A program made the translations under genes and the position numbers. Of a DNA stretch of 64,000 nt, positions 12,701-24,789 are shown in pieces. Numbering within the stretch: the first letter of the stretch is position 1; every line of letters starts with the position of its first letter. Below the pieces are notes generated by a model, which saw nothing but the letters and a program-made list of their open reading frames with translations, did no database searches and was not told the DNA's origin. Source of the stretch: Trogon surrucura (lineage: Eukaryota; Chordata; Aves; Trogoniformes; Trogonidae); assembly GCA_020746105.1 (NCBI GenBank), contig CM036619.1, forward strand, positions 54,234,635-54,298,634, in the 5' to 3' direction.

Positions 12701-14545
12701 GAGGAAGAACTGAACTGTGACAGATGATAACAGCAGGTTGATGAATTTTTTTAGTTACTTGCAGACTGCTTGTGGGAAGAGTTTGAGGCAATGTCCTCTC
12801 AGCTGCACCTCATTGGCACAGTGGTGACATTCACGAACCACTCCTGTATTTACAGAGGTAAAGACACAAGTTCAGGCTTCACATCATGTCATTTTTGTTA
12901 GGTCCCACTACTATATATAGGTATATAATATGAGAGAAACTACATGATATTTAATATGGTATGAGCCAAATATGCAAACGTTTCTACAAACATGCATCCA
13001 AATCTCCAGATAAATTGACAAATTGTTAGATTTTTTTTTTCTAAATCACTATCAGACTTTCAAGTTCTGTATTCTGATGATATATATTATACATTTTTCT
13101 GGTGTTGCAAAGATGATTATCAGATTATACAGCCAAAATCCAGTTCCACAGTCAACTTCAGCACATAGCAGGTTCCCACAGCATTCAAAATCTTGCCAGA
13201 GCTGCCACTTTCCCTTCACTCCTTGTCTACACGCAAACGTGTCCTTACACACTAAAATAAACTTGCAATATGGTTGCTTAAATGCAGCATTTTTCACAAA
13301 GGTAAAACCAATATGGCAGTAAGGAAGAAACATTTTTCTGCAACACATATTCATTGCTCTTAGAAGGGTAGTGAATGTAAGTCCCCTGAAGCATATTTAA
13401 AAATGACAAGTTCAAGAAAACTTTCAGATTTAAACTCTGGTTTTGTGAAAGAGTGCTTGTTTTTCACCTCCCCTTCATCCATTTATTCCCCTGGTCCTAG
13501 CAGTATCTGACCAGGTGAGCATTGACCAGGCAAGAACCATTGAACTTGAGGGAATTGGAGATGGGCACAGCCTGCTCTGGCTTGCACACACCTGAGGAGC
13601 TTATTTGGAATCACTGGTAAAAATGCAGTATGCAGTATAGCTGACTTGATTGAGTATGCTAGCATGACAAACAGGTAGTACTAAAACTTTATGCATCACA
13701 AATGTATTTTTTATGTATGAGACTCGTGGCATCATTTATTCTGAAGACTGCTAAATACCTTATAACACTTCCATTTCATTTGCTTGTAAGCTTAACACAC
13801 CTCTGTGCCTATTGGCTGACATTTTCCATTACTGGGAGTTTTCTCTTGTTCTGAATATTCTTTGAAAATTTTATCCCAAAGAACTCCACTATTTCTGCAA
13901 ACAGAGCTAGTAAAAACACATTGTTTTGCTAATTTAAAGAAAAAAATGTAGTGATGTTTGAAAATTATGTCAGGTCCTTTGTACTTTAAAACAAGGGTAT
14001 AAAATCTGTAAGACACTTCTTATCCATTCCTGTGAGCATTTACCCAGACTGAAGACTTAAAAAAATCGTGGTGAGACCTAGGTTTTAACAGCTACATTTA
14101 CATGGTTCCTCAACCCCAGGGCTTACTTACGTTTACAGATGCAACGGAAATGTTTTGAACACACAAAACTATGCAAGTCTAGCTCTGAAAAAGTATGTCT
14201 TCAACATATGGATGTGCTGTATACATGGTAGAACTTTCTCACATACACAACTTGTCTGATGCTATAATGTTTCAAAAATGGGCTACGTACACACACAAAA
14301 ATCAATCTCAGGTAGACTATGCTGTATGGCTAAGAGAAAGAATGATTTGGCTACAAATTTCTTAAAAAGATGCTAAATAAAGAACTTCAGAAAAGATGCA
14401 TGTTCCCTCAGTCAGCCCTGCTAATTCCGTAAATATTTCAGTGAGTCCATTAAGTGTTAGCAACGTAAGGATAAAAAAAACAAGTGATGGAAAGGCACTG
14501 AACAGGCGTGCTACCTACCACACTGTGGGGAGGGCAATGCATAAA
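6737..14545. other. Unique AT-rich non-coding DNA with one longish unexplained frame
   Basis: About 7.8 kb without a recognised gene or transposon. A GC-richer, CpG-containing patch at about 8220-9050 has overlapping open frames on both strands. The longest is a 165-codon plus-strand frame at 8747-9244, which I do not recognise and do not call a gene. Another GC-richer patch is at about 7230-7500. The remainder is AT-rich with stops in every frame. Confidence 0.55.
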
Positions 14546-15197
14546 TGTGATGAGTCTGTCAGGTGCCCATCAAGCTGTTCTCTCACCACCCCTCTTCAAA
14601 GGGACAAGACACTCACCAATTACTGTCTTGGATAAAACAGACCCAACTTGATGAAATTAATTTATTTCCAGTTAAGAACAGAGTATGACAGTGACAATAA
14701 TAACGACACTAAACACACCTTCTCCCCACTTGTCTCCTTCTAAAGCTCATCATCACTCTTTCAGTCCCAACTCTTCTACTTGCCCACTAGCAGATCAGGG
14801 GGAAGGGGAATGGGACCTGTGGTCAGTTCGTAACAGTTTTCTCTGATACTCCTTCGTCCTCGCACTCCTCCCTTGCTCCAGTGTGGGTCCTTACCACGGA
14901 CTATAGTTCTATAAGAACTACTCCAGCATGGGTCCTTTCCACAGAGTACAGATCTTCAGGAACAGATTGCTCCAGAACACTTGCCCCTGCGTGGGCTTGT
15001 CTCCACAGGCTGCAGCTCCTGCCAGGAGCCTGCTCCACTGCAGTCCTCCATGAGCTGCAGTGTGCAATGTGCATCACTGTGGTCTGTCACCATGAGCTGC
15101 AGGGCAATCTCTGCTCCGGCACTTGGAGAACTTCCTCCCCCTCCTTCTTCACTGTCTGCAGAGCTATTTCTCTCACATCTTTCTCAGTTGTTACTAA
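14546..15197 (-). mobile_element. Degraded ERV-type LTR, copy A
   Basis: This interspersed repeat is shared with 52159-52887. Both begin TGTGATG on the plus strand and share the blocks around GAAATTAATTTA and CTCACAT/CATTTTTCTCA. The orientation is minus, because a canonical AATAAA occurs on the minus strand (14666-14661), about 115 bases from the TGTGATG end, as expected for an LTR read that way. Copy A keeps a ~250-base block of imperfect units starting CTCCA (14876, 14921, 14970, 15033) that copy B lacks. It has lost the other LTR end, which copy B retains. The overlapping 110-codon plus frame (14881-15213) is an artefact of this GC-rich repeat. No internal retroviral genes are visible nearby. 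The ERV class is not assigned. Confidence 0.65.
14661..14666 (-). promoter_or_regulatory. LTR polyadenylation signal AATAAA
   Basis: TTTATT on the plus strand reads as AATAAA on the minus strand inside LTR copy A. The position, about 115 bases before the LTR end, fits an R-region poly(A) signal and fixes the LTR orientation. The equivalent site in copy B is mutated (TATAAATTAAA-like). Confidence 0.5.
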
Positions 15198-16849
15198 CAA
15201 AATGCTAACTTAATTTTTGGGGAGAATGGAGAAGGAAAGGGGAGCTTGCTTGTGTTTGATCTGCATCATTATTCATCAATATGCTCTCAGCCACGGTGTA
15301 CGCGAGGTGTTTGTAGAGGGCAATACAATCCATTCTTTAACTGGATGGTTTTGATAACTGACAGAAAGTGCACACGCAAGATCTGGCCTTGGTTCCCCTC
15401 TAGCTTGCCCTCTTTTTATGCGGTTCATTAATTTTACGTTTCCCAAAACATGGCTTTCAACCCCAAGAATATCTGAATGCTGCCATATTTGCCATTTTTT
15501 GAGAGATGAAGACTAAATGAAACAATTAGACAAAACCCTGCTGTGACATCACCCATAAATTTTTCATGCTATGTATTGAGAATTCCCCTTCCCCAGTTTC
15601 TCAGTGTCAAGCACAAAATCCCTGAAGCCAGATTCTCTGATCCACTGTGCACATTCAACCGACTGTCGGTTGGCAACTGTACCTGAATGATGGAGTAACT
15701 GAGGCTGTGCTGGAAGTAGAACTTTACCGTATTCAACCTCTGTAAAGTTCTGTGAAGAAAGCGCATTAGTACCTGCACAGTTTCTAATTATATATCACAA
15801 GCACCTAAAATTAGCAGAAGGATTTCAGTCTGCCCCTCTCCTTCTTTGCAATAGGACCAAGGTTTTTTTAACAAAAGCACTGATAACTTCCTGTCCTGTC
15901 CTACAGTGGAGACTGCCATCCTGTGACCAGAAAGGCTGTGCAGTGCTTCCTTCATTTATATAACTGAATACATTGTAAAGTTGATCACTAGAACAGCTGA
16001 ACTCCTATTGCAATTGTTCACTTTTTAATCCTGCCTTCTTTCTCAGCATTTCCCACATAATAACACCCTGTGCTCTGTTAGAAACTTCGTTCTTCTCACT
16101 TCTTAGCCACTCCACTGAGGCACTGAGTTGAGAGATTGTTCTAATTACTTGTGGTCAAAATGTCCAAGTGGACTTGGTTATATGCAATACATTCACACGC
16201 TTATTTCTTCCAACTCATTCTAATAATGCTTAGATGCTTTAAGTTTTCACTTTTTTTTCTTGGATTTAATCAATGGAATTTTCTTCCTGTTGTTAACATT
16301 CACAAAAACAATGTAAGGACAAATACTTCCAGACTTCTTTAGAATGTCAGCATATGAACATGCACTGAAACTGATATATTTTATTTAGTGCTTGAGGGAC
16401 AGAAGTACCTGAAATCTCAGCTAATATTTATCTAAATACAACTGAAAGATATTACATGTCTAAGAACTTGGCCCAAGCTTGCTTTTTTCTTTAAAAGCCA
16501 AGTGAAACACTCAATAACAATTCATTTCAGTGGTTGCTCTTGGCATTCTCACCATTTCATGCAAGGGAGTGGGCTGTAATGGGCTGTAAAATTTTCTTTG
16601 GGGATGCATGGTAATGGATATATTTAATAAAATTACACTGTTGGAACAGATCACTTCTAATTTGTCCAGGCACTGATATGTGTTATTATGGTAGTTTTGG
16701 CATGGGGTGGGTAGGAAACAAGAGGAACACAAAGAAGTATGAAAACTTAAGTCATGATGCTACAACACAGTAATCTCTTTCTTTTCATGGAAGTTAGAAA
16801 TACAGATCTTGTATCTCATTTCCTAATTCCCCATGCAGAATATTGCTTT

Positions 16850-16861
16850 CCCCCCCCCCCC
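16850..16861. repeat. Homopolymer (C)12
   Basis: Twelve consecutive C on the plus strand, unusual in this AT-rich surrounding. It is a likely length-variable site and sequencing trouble spot. A shorter C9 run lies at 35996-36004. Confidence 0.95.
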
Positions 16862-17075
16862 AACTCAATGAGCATGCCTCTTGCATTCAGACTTCTAACA
16901 CAAATGGTCATAAAAAAGCTACTGTGAACTGGCAGAGAAACTCAAGGACAGGCAAAGAACCTGAAAATAATTATTGTGGTGTTTTTTTTCCTCAAATTTA
17001 CTAGATTTTAAATGCCCTTTTATGTCCTTTATTTTGTTGCCAAAGCATTTCTGCAAGGCTGCCAATGGGCAGTGG

Positions 17076-17091
17076 TTTTTTTTTTTTTTTT
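17076..17091. repeat. Homopolymer (T)16
   Basis: Sixteen consecutive T. No adjacent retroposon body is recognisable, so this is a simple repeat rather than a demonstrable poly(A) tail. Confidence 0.9.
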
Positions 17092-19418
17092 GCATGATTT
17101 CCAAGTTAATTCTTTGTTCTCAAAAAGAAATGCTGTTATTTCTTTTCTCTGGTGGAAAAAAAATCACAATACAAGGGGTGAGATGATAAGGATAATTAGA
17201 CTAAATGGTGGTACAGAACACAATGGGAAAAATATCTTTTATGAAGACCACCTGTCTACTCATTTTTGTAGCTTGAATGATGTTTTGTTTGGTTCAGGGA
17301 AACAAATTCACTTAATAAAATCCAAAACACAGATGGCAGCTGCTAGAAAAAACCAATACAAGATTTCGTTGCAAAGGGTATATAAGTGATCTGAGCTCTG
17401 AATGGAAGAAAGAATAAACTCCTCTCTCTGTCACTGGTGCTATTTTCCAAGAACTATGTCTCATGCAGTCTGGAATTCAGTTAGAGCAGCAATTTTAATC
17501 CTGAATGTTAGAAATAAGGCTTTCTTTCATGTCACTCTAAGCTGTTTCTTATGTATATTCTTTTCATGTTTCTTCATTATTTTATGGTAAATTATTTGAA
17601 AAATAATGCTTGAATCTACATAGCATTTTTTTCAGATCAGTGTAAAATGGATCAGGAGAAAATACTTAAATTTCCACCTCTCTTACAGGGTCCAAAGCAT
17701 ATTTTAATGCAAAAAAATACATAACAGTTTAAGAAAAGATACCAGATTCTCTGTTTTTAGGTGCTACTGTCCTGTATTAGAATAAGTCCATATCTCAGTT
17801 TGAATGCTAATCCGCAGCAAATGTTGACATCCCAAAAATACACTATGAGCTATCTACAAATAATAGTAAAATCTGGAGTTACTTGGAGAATTATTTCAGA
17901 AAAAAATGGTTTTACATATTCACAGTCTCTCCTTGGAAAGTCTACAAAATCAGTAACAGATATGTAATGAATTCTGTCTGGTTCTACTCAGGAATTTAGG
18001 AAGCAGGGGCTTGATTGAGGACATTTCTAGATGGTCGTCAGAGGCACATGAAGTATCTCAGTCTGATTTCAATCTGGCCTAAGCCCTTTCAACACATTTA
18101 TCTAAATATGCAGCTTAACTGGAAGGATAAAACAAGGACTGTGAAGAGCCAACACATTTTATGGCTTAGTTAGCAAAATAATCTTCTCCTAAAGAGGGCT
18201 ATCTTTCAAGGAACGAAAATTTAAGTCATGTTGGGGGCCTACTTGATCATGGGAACCTCTCCCAGAGGAATCTTACTAGACCTTAGAGAGAAGGGCAGAT
18301 GCTTACAGCACCACTATTCCTCCAGAAAAGCAGAACTCCACTCAAAGAGATCAAACAGCATAAAGACTATGGCAGACATCAGCGCTAACACAGTGACATT
18401 CTACAGTGTAAGAGCCTCTGAAGAGATTCACTTTTCTGTACGCAGCCTTTGGACAAGACCAGCGTCTGGCAGGTGGATCCTGGTTGAGCATCAACAGGAT
18501 CAGGGCTGACACAGTTTGTGGAAGTGCTTGGCCTGGAAGATTCAGATGATGAGAAAATTTTCTAGTTGCTCCACCATCACATATGTATGTATTTAAAAAC
18601 AACAACGAGAAGTTTTTCTATACAGGATCTTTCCCAGGATGTTTCCACAGAATTTCCCACTACATTAGCAAAATGACAATATCATAACAAGTGGCAGATA
18701 CGTTGAGTTCTTGGCTAAGTGGTTCTGAGGCCTGGTCATTATTCTAAGGCCTGGTCACAACAACAAACCATACAGTCTTTTGTAATGTAAAAATGTATTT
18801 TGTCTTGTTTTCATAAATGCAAAATCTCAACAAATTAAGCACAAATTTTGGAAATAAATCACCACTGAAACCTGAATGAAAGTTCAACAAAGAACTATTT
18901 GATTAACTTTTACCTCCTTCCAAATCATGTATCGAGAAGCCAGAGTGCACTTTTACCAATTACTTCACCTCTGAGTTTTTGTTATAACTAAAAGAGCATT
19001 AATTTCAAAGCTTCTTTTGAAGCACTCATTTACAGCTTCTAGAGTATGTGAATTTCCAGTATCTACAGCATACATTAATATAATGTACTCTAAATCTGTC
19101 AGCCAGCCACAGAATGGAGTTGAAAGCAACTTCCCCATTTGAGGTAACCTCCCCATAATATAAACTGCTTACAAATCATTTTGAGCTGCTACATTCCCTT
19201 GTGTTATTAAGACTGAGTAAGACTAAGTTTATTAAATTAGGAGTGGCAGGTTGTATGTTAATGCTAGATCTCCTCCTGTCTTACATGCAAGGGCTGACAG
19301 AGTCAGTTCTCTCCAGCTTCAGTTGTGAATTTACAGTTTTTCTTCATCTCAGCACTCTGAAGATTGAAGAAAATCTGAGCATGCAACTACTCTCATTAGC
19401 AGCATCTCTATGAGAAAA

Positions 19419-19440
19419 TATTACCTCCTTTGAGGTAATA
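19419..19440. other. Perfect 9-bp inverted repeat with 4-nt loop
   Basis: TATTACCTC (19419-19427), CTTT loop, GAGGTAATA (19432-19440). The arms are perfectly complementary. There is no T-run or coding context that would make it a terminator, and no longer imperfect stem was seen. It may be chance. Confidence 0.6.
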
Positions 19441-19791
19441 GCAGTAGGTATCTTCTTGTTTGACAACATTTTTGCTAACAGATTTTTATTGGTGAGCATC
19501 TCTGATGCCATGGGACATTGGTCCCTTGTCTTGCACTTCATCTGTTGTCTTGGCAAACGAAAATACAATGCATTTGACTGGGCAAAATCTGAGGTGCACA
19601 ATCAGAAAATGACTGACTTAATTTACTATATATCTTTAAGAAGCTAAACAATGGCCGCATAAAATGAAAGCTCAGTTAGAATGGCATTGCACAGAAAAGA
19701 ACTTGGTTTGGCATTACTCTGTGCTTTAACAGATCTGTTTGTCCAATATGATGAATCCACTAGAATCTATCACAAAGACAGAAGCACTTTT

Positions 19792-20097
19792 AGAATCATA
19801 GAACAGTTTTGGCTAGAAGAGATCTTCAAGATCACCAAGTCCAACCTTTTCCTAGTCCTACCAACAACAATAAACCATGTCCTTCGAGGCAACATCTACC
19901 CTTCTCTTAAACACCTCCAGGGATGGCAACTCAACCATCTCCCTGGGCAGCCTGTTCCAATGCCTGACAACCCCCTCAGTAAAGAAATTCTTCCTCATAT
20001 CCAACCTGAACCTCCCCTGGTGCAACTTAAGGCCATTTCCCCTTGTCCTATCACTCGCCACTAGGGAGAACAGATCAACTCCTGCCTCACTACAACT
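19792..20097 (-). mobile_element. CR1 LINE, 3' fragment (older subfamily)
   Basis: Minus-strand CR1. The tail AGAATCATAGAAC begins at 19792, followed by the 3' UTR block (GATCACCAAGTCCAACC) and the ORF2 C-terminus read on the minus strand ([20 protein letters not shown], then [11 protein letters not shown]). The upstream part resembles the CR1 [16 protein letters not shown] region. It differs from the copies at 1131, 5692 and 25825 in its 3' UTR, so it belongs to another, probably older, subfamily. Open frames on both strands here are CR1 shadows. Confidence 0.93.
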
Positions 20098-22406
20098 TAA
20101 AAAATCTTTACTGGCCTATTCTGCTATGCATATTTGTGGGCTCTGTATCTTCTTGTGAAACTAATACTGCAAGATTGAGACAGAGAGTGAAGGAGCAATA
20201 CATAATTTACAAAACAGTCTAAACTCATTATAATCTAAAATCATATATCAGGTATTTCTATGCAGCAAAACAAATGCTTCTGAGACTTTATTTATCAATC
20301 TTGTAGGTACTGCCTGTTGGAGTGAGACTGAATACTGACCATTTTGGATCCTAGGTTGTAGCAAATTTAGGGAACAAAATGAAGCAAAGCCAGATCTCTA
20401 GGAAGTGAAAATAAGAAACAGCTGCTGCCTGCTCATGCTCAGAATCTTGGAAATATGTAAACAGCTGGAGTAAAGTTGCAATATGGTATAGCACGCTCTT
20501 TCTTTTACATATCATTGCAGCAGATGAAATGTGTTACATAAATGTGTTACATTTTTTAATTAAAAAATTAAAAATCTTCATTTAATTAAAATCTTCACTC
20601 AATTAAAAAATCTTCACTTGACCAATGTAATATCACAAGTCAAGTTAACTGAGGTACTCAAAACTTCAATGTGTGTTTTTTTCCAAAAGAGTAATCTTTT
20701 TTTTTTTTTTTCTTCCACAGCAGATTTAACCAAACATAACTTTATCCATAGCCTAGATTCTTCTCTAGTGGCCAACCATACTTCCTTTCTGTCTGAATAA
20801 CATAAGTCCCCGTCCTACCAGGTCAACAGTACTGAGCTATTTTTTCCTCTGAGGATCAACACTTGCTGAACTGAAATGACTGAAATGATAAATGCAATTG
20901 TGTCACACTCTTGTAGATAGATTACAGCACTGCTCCATGTTTTCAATTTTTAAAGGTCTATAAGAGAGAAGAAATTCCTTATGTTTCAAGTCACAAGACA
21001 GCACACATATCTTTCCTTTACTACAGTGAAAGGAACAGGTAATTTCATCAAAACCCAAAAAAGCATTGGCATGTGTAGTTTGATAAAATGGTGCACAGAG
21101 GTTTTACTTATGCAAAACAAAATGAGAATGAAGCATTATGAATAAGTCAGTGCAAATACATAGATGTTACTTTAAAACTTTTTAATGAAGTCTTATGTTC
21201 CATAAAATTTAGTCTCCTGCTGAAATAGTGCCGAGTGCTTCATATTTGAAAGAAGCATGCAAGGAGGCTGCTTGAAGCTATAGATAAATAATAGATGATG
21301 CTCTTCCCAAAGGAATATCAGTAAGTGCTTTAAAAGCACAGCAAAATGAAGAAAATCTGTGCTAGGAAGTTGAATGGAGCTGGGATTCCACATGAAAAGA
21401 AAGTGCTATCCTCTTTAAATTTGTAAATGATCACTGGATTTCTGGGTCAGTGCCCACTCCTGAGTTAGAATAACTTTTGACACATCTTAAACTGTTACTC
21501 GCACTACTTCAAAGAGAACACAGCAAAAAGAAAGAGAGCTTTCAATACAAAAAAACCTATTCACTTCCTCTAGTGTTACATTAAGCAAAAAGTCCCTGCA
21601 CATTTGGAATTGTAAAAGATGTGGTAGCTTAATATTAATAGGTTAGACTTTACTCCATTACAGAGGAAAGTATTTTATTTCCCGGTTCATTTTTAAATAA
21701 AGTCACAAAATACAGTAACTACTCTCCTGAGTCCAGGCAAAGATTTGCTTTCCAAACATGAGAGAAAGAAATCTGTGTTGTTCAGCCTAGCAAGGCCGTA
21801 AATGAGGTTCTGAAACATATGGATTTCATGAATAAGAGGATTTTTTTTTTTACTGCTTTCAAGCTCCATTTTCTTAAACATATTTTTGCATTCAAGAGTG
21901 AAGAAACATAGGTATTAGTCAAGCAAGGAATGACAAACAAAGGATTCCAGTTACTTATCACCTCCTGGAGTATGAGCCAGAAAGTTGTTTTGGTTTCCAT
22001 CATAGCACTGTTGTGAAAAACCCAAGTCAGCCAAAAACCCCTGTAAATGGAAAGGGAACACTTTGTACAAAGTCCTCTTCCCTCACAACAAAGGAGCTCT
22101 CTCTGACGGCAGAGGATGCTCTCTCATCACCAAGAATGATAACACTAAGCTGAGAGCGAACAGCACCACCTTGAAAAGAGCAAGAAGAGTCGTGAGTAGA
22201 TCTTTTCCAACTCCTCTTCAGACAATTCCCAAACCGGTGGACCGCAGTCTGCTTCCAGAGGCTGTATCCACCATATCTCATGGTTTTTGAGAAGTTGTCT
22301 ACGCTTTTGAGAAGTTCTGTCCAAGTCTGAGATTTCACTTAGAAATTTTGTCCCATAAAGTTAGATTAGGGACATATCTAACTAATCTAACTAATCTAAT
22401 TTACCA
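20098..22406. other. Unique AT-rich non-coding DNA
   Basis: No gene is visible. The stretch holds an AT-rich degenerate repeat (20546-20615), a T15 run near 20697-20711, and a GC-richer patch at about 22030-22330 with open frames on both strands but no recognised protein. A short local duplication of TTTTGAGAAGTT occurs near 22284-22316. Confidence 0.55.
20546..20615. repeat. Degenerate AATTAAAA(T)CTTCA repeat
   Basis: Three imperfect copies of an AATTAAAA..CTTCA unit in a very AT-rich stretch, starting with a TTTTTAATTAAAAA palindrome. It probably arose by replication slippage. Confidence 0.7.
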
Positions 22407-22570
22407 GCAAGTGTTTGGCTTGCATGATTAAAATGGGTTTTGAAAAACTTTTCATAGAATCATAGAATGGCCTAGGCTGGAAGGGACCTTAGAGATCATT
22501 TTAATCCAACCTCCCTGTCATGGGCAGGGACGCCTCTCAACTGGATCAGGCAACACATGAGGACTGAACG

Positions 22571-22581
22571 GGAATCAAACC
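22571..22581 (-). promoter_or_regulatory. Pol III B box of the SINE
   Basis: The minus strand reads GGTTTGATTCC against the consensus GGTTCGANTCC. The single C-to-T change at the CpG is the usual methylation decay. Confidence 0.75.
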
Positions 22582-22613
22582 CTTGACCTTCGGTGTTTCA
22601 GCACCACGTTCAA

Positions 22614-22625
22614 CCAAGTGAGCTA
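22614..22625 (-). promoter_or_regulatory. Pol III A box of the SINE
   Basis: The minus strand reads TAGCTCACTTGG against the A-box consensus TRGCNNAGYNGG, with one mismatch (C for G). It lies 32 bases 5' of the B box on the minus strand, consistent with a tRNA-like layout. Confidence 0.75.
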
Positions 22626-22695
22626 AACCAGCGTAGATTTGTAGAGAGACACCCACTAACACTTAAGAGATGACAAACACCTTAAAGAATAACAA

Positions 22696-24789
22696 GGTAG
22701 GCTTAGGGTAGAATAATCAGATACTCATGAGAAACTCCAGTGGTCATGTACAAACACACACACTCACTCTTTATGCTGATATGGTCCATGAGGCTGTGTG
22801 TGCACAAGAAAACAACAGGAATAAGATGCAATTTCCTGAATCTACACATACACACACCTTGTTCCTATTCCTATCGCATGCCCTTTGTTGTCTTTTCCAG
22901 AATGTGCGGCATTTGGTGGGCTTGAATAGGCTTAACAGTTCAAGCATGTCAGAGTCCACCTGGACTGTTGCTGCAATCTACCACAGCCACAATTCTCCAA
23001 GAAGCAACACCACCCCCTCTGTGCAGCACCACATACAGTTTAACTCCTGACAGTGCTCACCTGGGCCAGTATTTTTGTCCTTAGCATAGGGTTGCTCATG
23101 TCACTTTTAAGACTTAATTAACTAGTTTTATGATTCTCTTCAGAGACTACTTTGGCATCTATTGTTATTCCGATAATTGTCATTTAGATAATCAAACCTA
23201 AACTTGTGTATTCAAACAGAAATTGTAATCACTGAAAAAAATTGGGATAGAAAACTCCATAACCTCTATTTTCCTTTCTCAATAAATATCCTAGCTGGTC
23301 CTCTCCTCCTTTCCTCAGAATTTGAATTCTTGATTGCCAGTGACCCTGTAAGTCCAGCAGATTTTCCATTATGTAATTAGTAATAAAAGTGCAGTTATAA
23401 TGCACAGTACACAGGTAATCACAGATAAACTTCAGATTTCATGCACTCTATTTTACATCAGATACCTAGAGTTTTACTTCTAACAAATTGGAAAATACAA
23501 TCAATCTTGTGCCTGAATGCTTAACTAAGAAGAGATTTGGTATGGCTGCACCTTTTTGGCTGGGTATGTTACTGCTCCAGCATGTTTCAATGATGAAATA
23601 CTTTATGTAGATGGATATTGTAATTTTCTATTTTCCTATACTCTGCTGAACTGTCTTAATCTTTCCAGAGATATAACTGACCAAGCCACTTGCTTGAAAC
23701 CAAATATTAAATAAATATATATTCGCTGTCCAGAGCATACAATTAGTACTTCTGTTCCAATGCTTGCACTGGAATTAGTCCTTAAAAAAACTTTTGCTGT
23801 GCTCTAAGAAGATACATAAAGAAAAAATACTGCAATCTGTTAAGGATTGGAAATTATAGCACTGGTATAGCGAAGAACCTTGAGTTCACAATGTGAGCAA
23901 TGACTTAAGTGTTCGGGTCTCCACTGAGACAGTACCTGTTTAAAGTGGGATGAGCCTTCAGTTAAACTGTCTTCATGTTGCAAGGAAGCAAAGAGCTCCA
24001 GCAGCTTCACTATTTCCACTGATGCTGTAACTGTAAAGATGGTCAGATCCACTCTGCTACTTTTGCAATTCCAGCAAGGCCATCTATTCACCATACAGAT
24101 TTCCTCTTCAGTTCCCACTATAGATGGGCTCAGAGGAAGATCTGTCTTCAAAAGATGACTACTGTTTCAAGTTTTGCAAGAAAGTGGTCCTTTGCTTAAA
24201 TCTGGAATAAAATACACTCAAGCAAAAGAAGTTGCATTGCTGGCACAAATCCTCTGTAGTCTTCTGTATTGCTATTAATTGTACTCCTTTAAAGTCTGCA
24301 GTTTGATAAGACAGGTGAAAAATGCTAATGAAGAAGTATCCTGAGAAGTCAGCTGCTGTTATGAACCCAACAGATGCTGGTATTCTACACTCCCTGAGGT
24401 TAAAGAAATTAATTACTTATAAAATGTAAGACTTAAATTGACAAGTATCTCAATTTGAGACTTTGAAAAAATCTCAGATCTTGTTTTGCCTCTGGATGCA
24501 CTGAACTAAGAAAAGAACAAACCTGTTTAGATTGAAATGCAGGTGAAAATTTCAATTTTCATATGAACTAGGCCCTCCTCATGGCGAATATAAAGAATCA
24601 AAGTCTTAGAGTAAGTTCCATGTAAGCCTGAGAAATGAACCAGTCTTCATAGCAAGAGAAATGTGATGGCTTGGATCTACAATATTTTACTGATGTTATA
24701 CTTGAAAAACCACAAGATTGATTCTGCTGTTTTGTCTCTTGAAGTCAAAGGACATTTTGCTGGCAACTTCAGTGGGCCCAGACACTCTT
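22696..24789. other. Unique AT-rich non-coding DNA
   Basis: No gene is visible. Short CA-rich patches occur near 22753-22765 and 22845-22858. Overlapping frames on both strands at 22727-23050 and a 103-codon minus frame at 23840-24151 match nothing I know and are within chance expectation. Confidence 0.55.

Larger units (their letters stand above)
15198..19791. other. Unique AT-rich non-coding DNA
   Basis: No gene or recognised transposon is visible in this 4.6 kb. It contains a C12 run, a T16 run and a perfect short hairpin (listed separately). The 125-codon frame at 17012-17389 crosses the T16 tract (poly-Phe) and is chance. A mildly GC-richer patch at about 18230-18560 has open frames on both strands but no recognisable protein. 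Confidence 0.55.
22453..22632 (-). mobile_element. tRNA-Ile/CR1 chimeric SINE (TguSINE1-like), full length
   Basis: Read on the minus strand, the first ~70 bases (22632-22563) resemble tRNA-Ile: a GGTTAGCTC-type 5' arm, an A box TAGCTCACTTGG, the GTGGTGCT anticodon-arm block, and a B box GGTTTGATTCC. The next ~110 bases are a CR1 3' end (CTGCCCATGACAGGGAGG, then GATCTCTAAGGTCCC) finishing with the ATTCTATG octamer tail at 22453. In such SINEs the head supplies an internal Pol III promoter and the tail is recognised by CR1 reverse transcriptase in trans. Boundaries are sharpened by the empty paralogue at 24790-24911. One mismatch in each of the A and B boxes suggests decay. I recall this architecture from passerine TguSINE1; the name is not confirmed by search. 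Confidence 0.85.
22407..22695 (+). repeat. Duplicated ~110 bp segment, copy A (carries SINE)
   Basis: Starts GCAAGTGTTTGGCTTG and ends CCTTAAAGAATAACAA. With the SINE at 22453-22632 removed, 109 bases align with 24790-24911 at roughly 90% identity. One difference is an 11-base indel (ATGATATATTG present only in copy B). The ancestral family is unknown: it could be a local duplication or two members of an undescribed interspersed repeat. Confidence 0.85.

Noticed and set aside
14881..15213. 110-codon plus frame rich in Ser, Thr and Cys
   Set aside because: It lies within the GC-rich CTCCA array of LTR copy A and has no retroviral protein motif.
17012..17389. 125-codon plus frame
   Set aside because: It crosses a T16 run translated as poly-Phe, shows no domain, and overlaps another frame on the same DNA.
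19681..20158. Overlapping plus-strand frames of 127 and 93 codons
   Set aside because: They are antisense shadows of the CR1 at 19792-20097.
22563..22632. Functional tRNA-Ile gene
   Set aside because: The cloverleaf is degenerate, the A and B boxes are mutated, and it is fused to a CR1 tail, so it is a SINE head.
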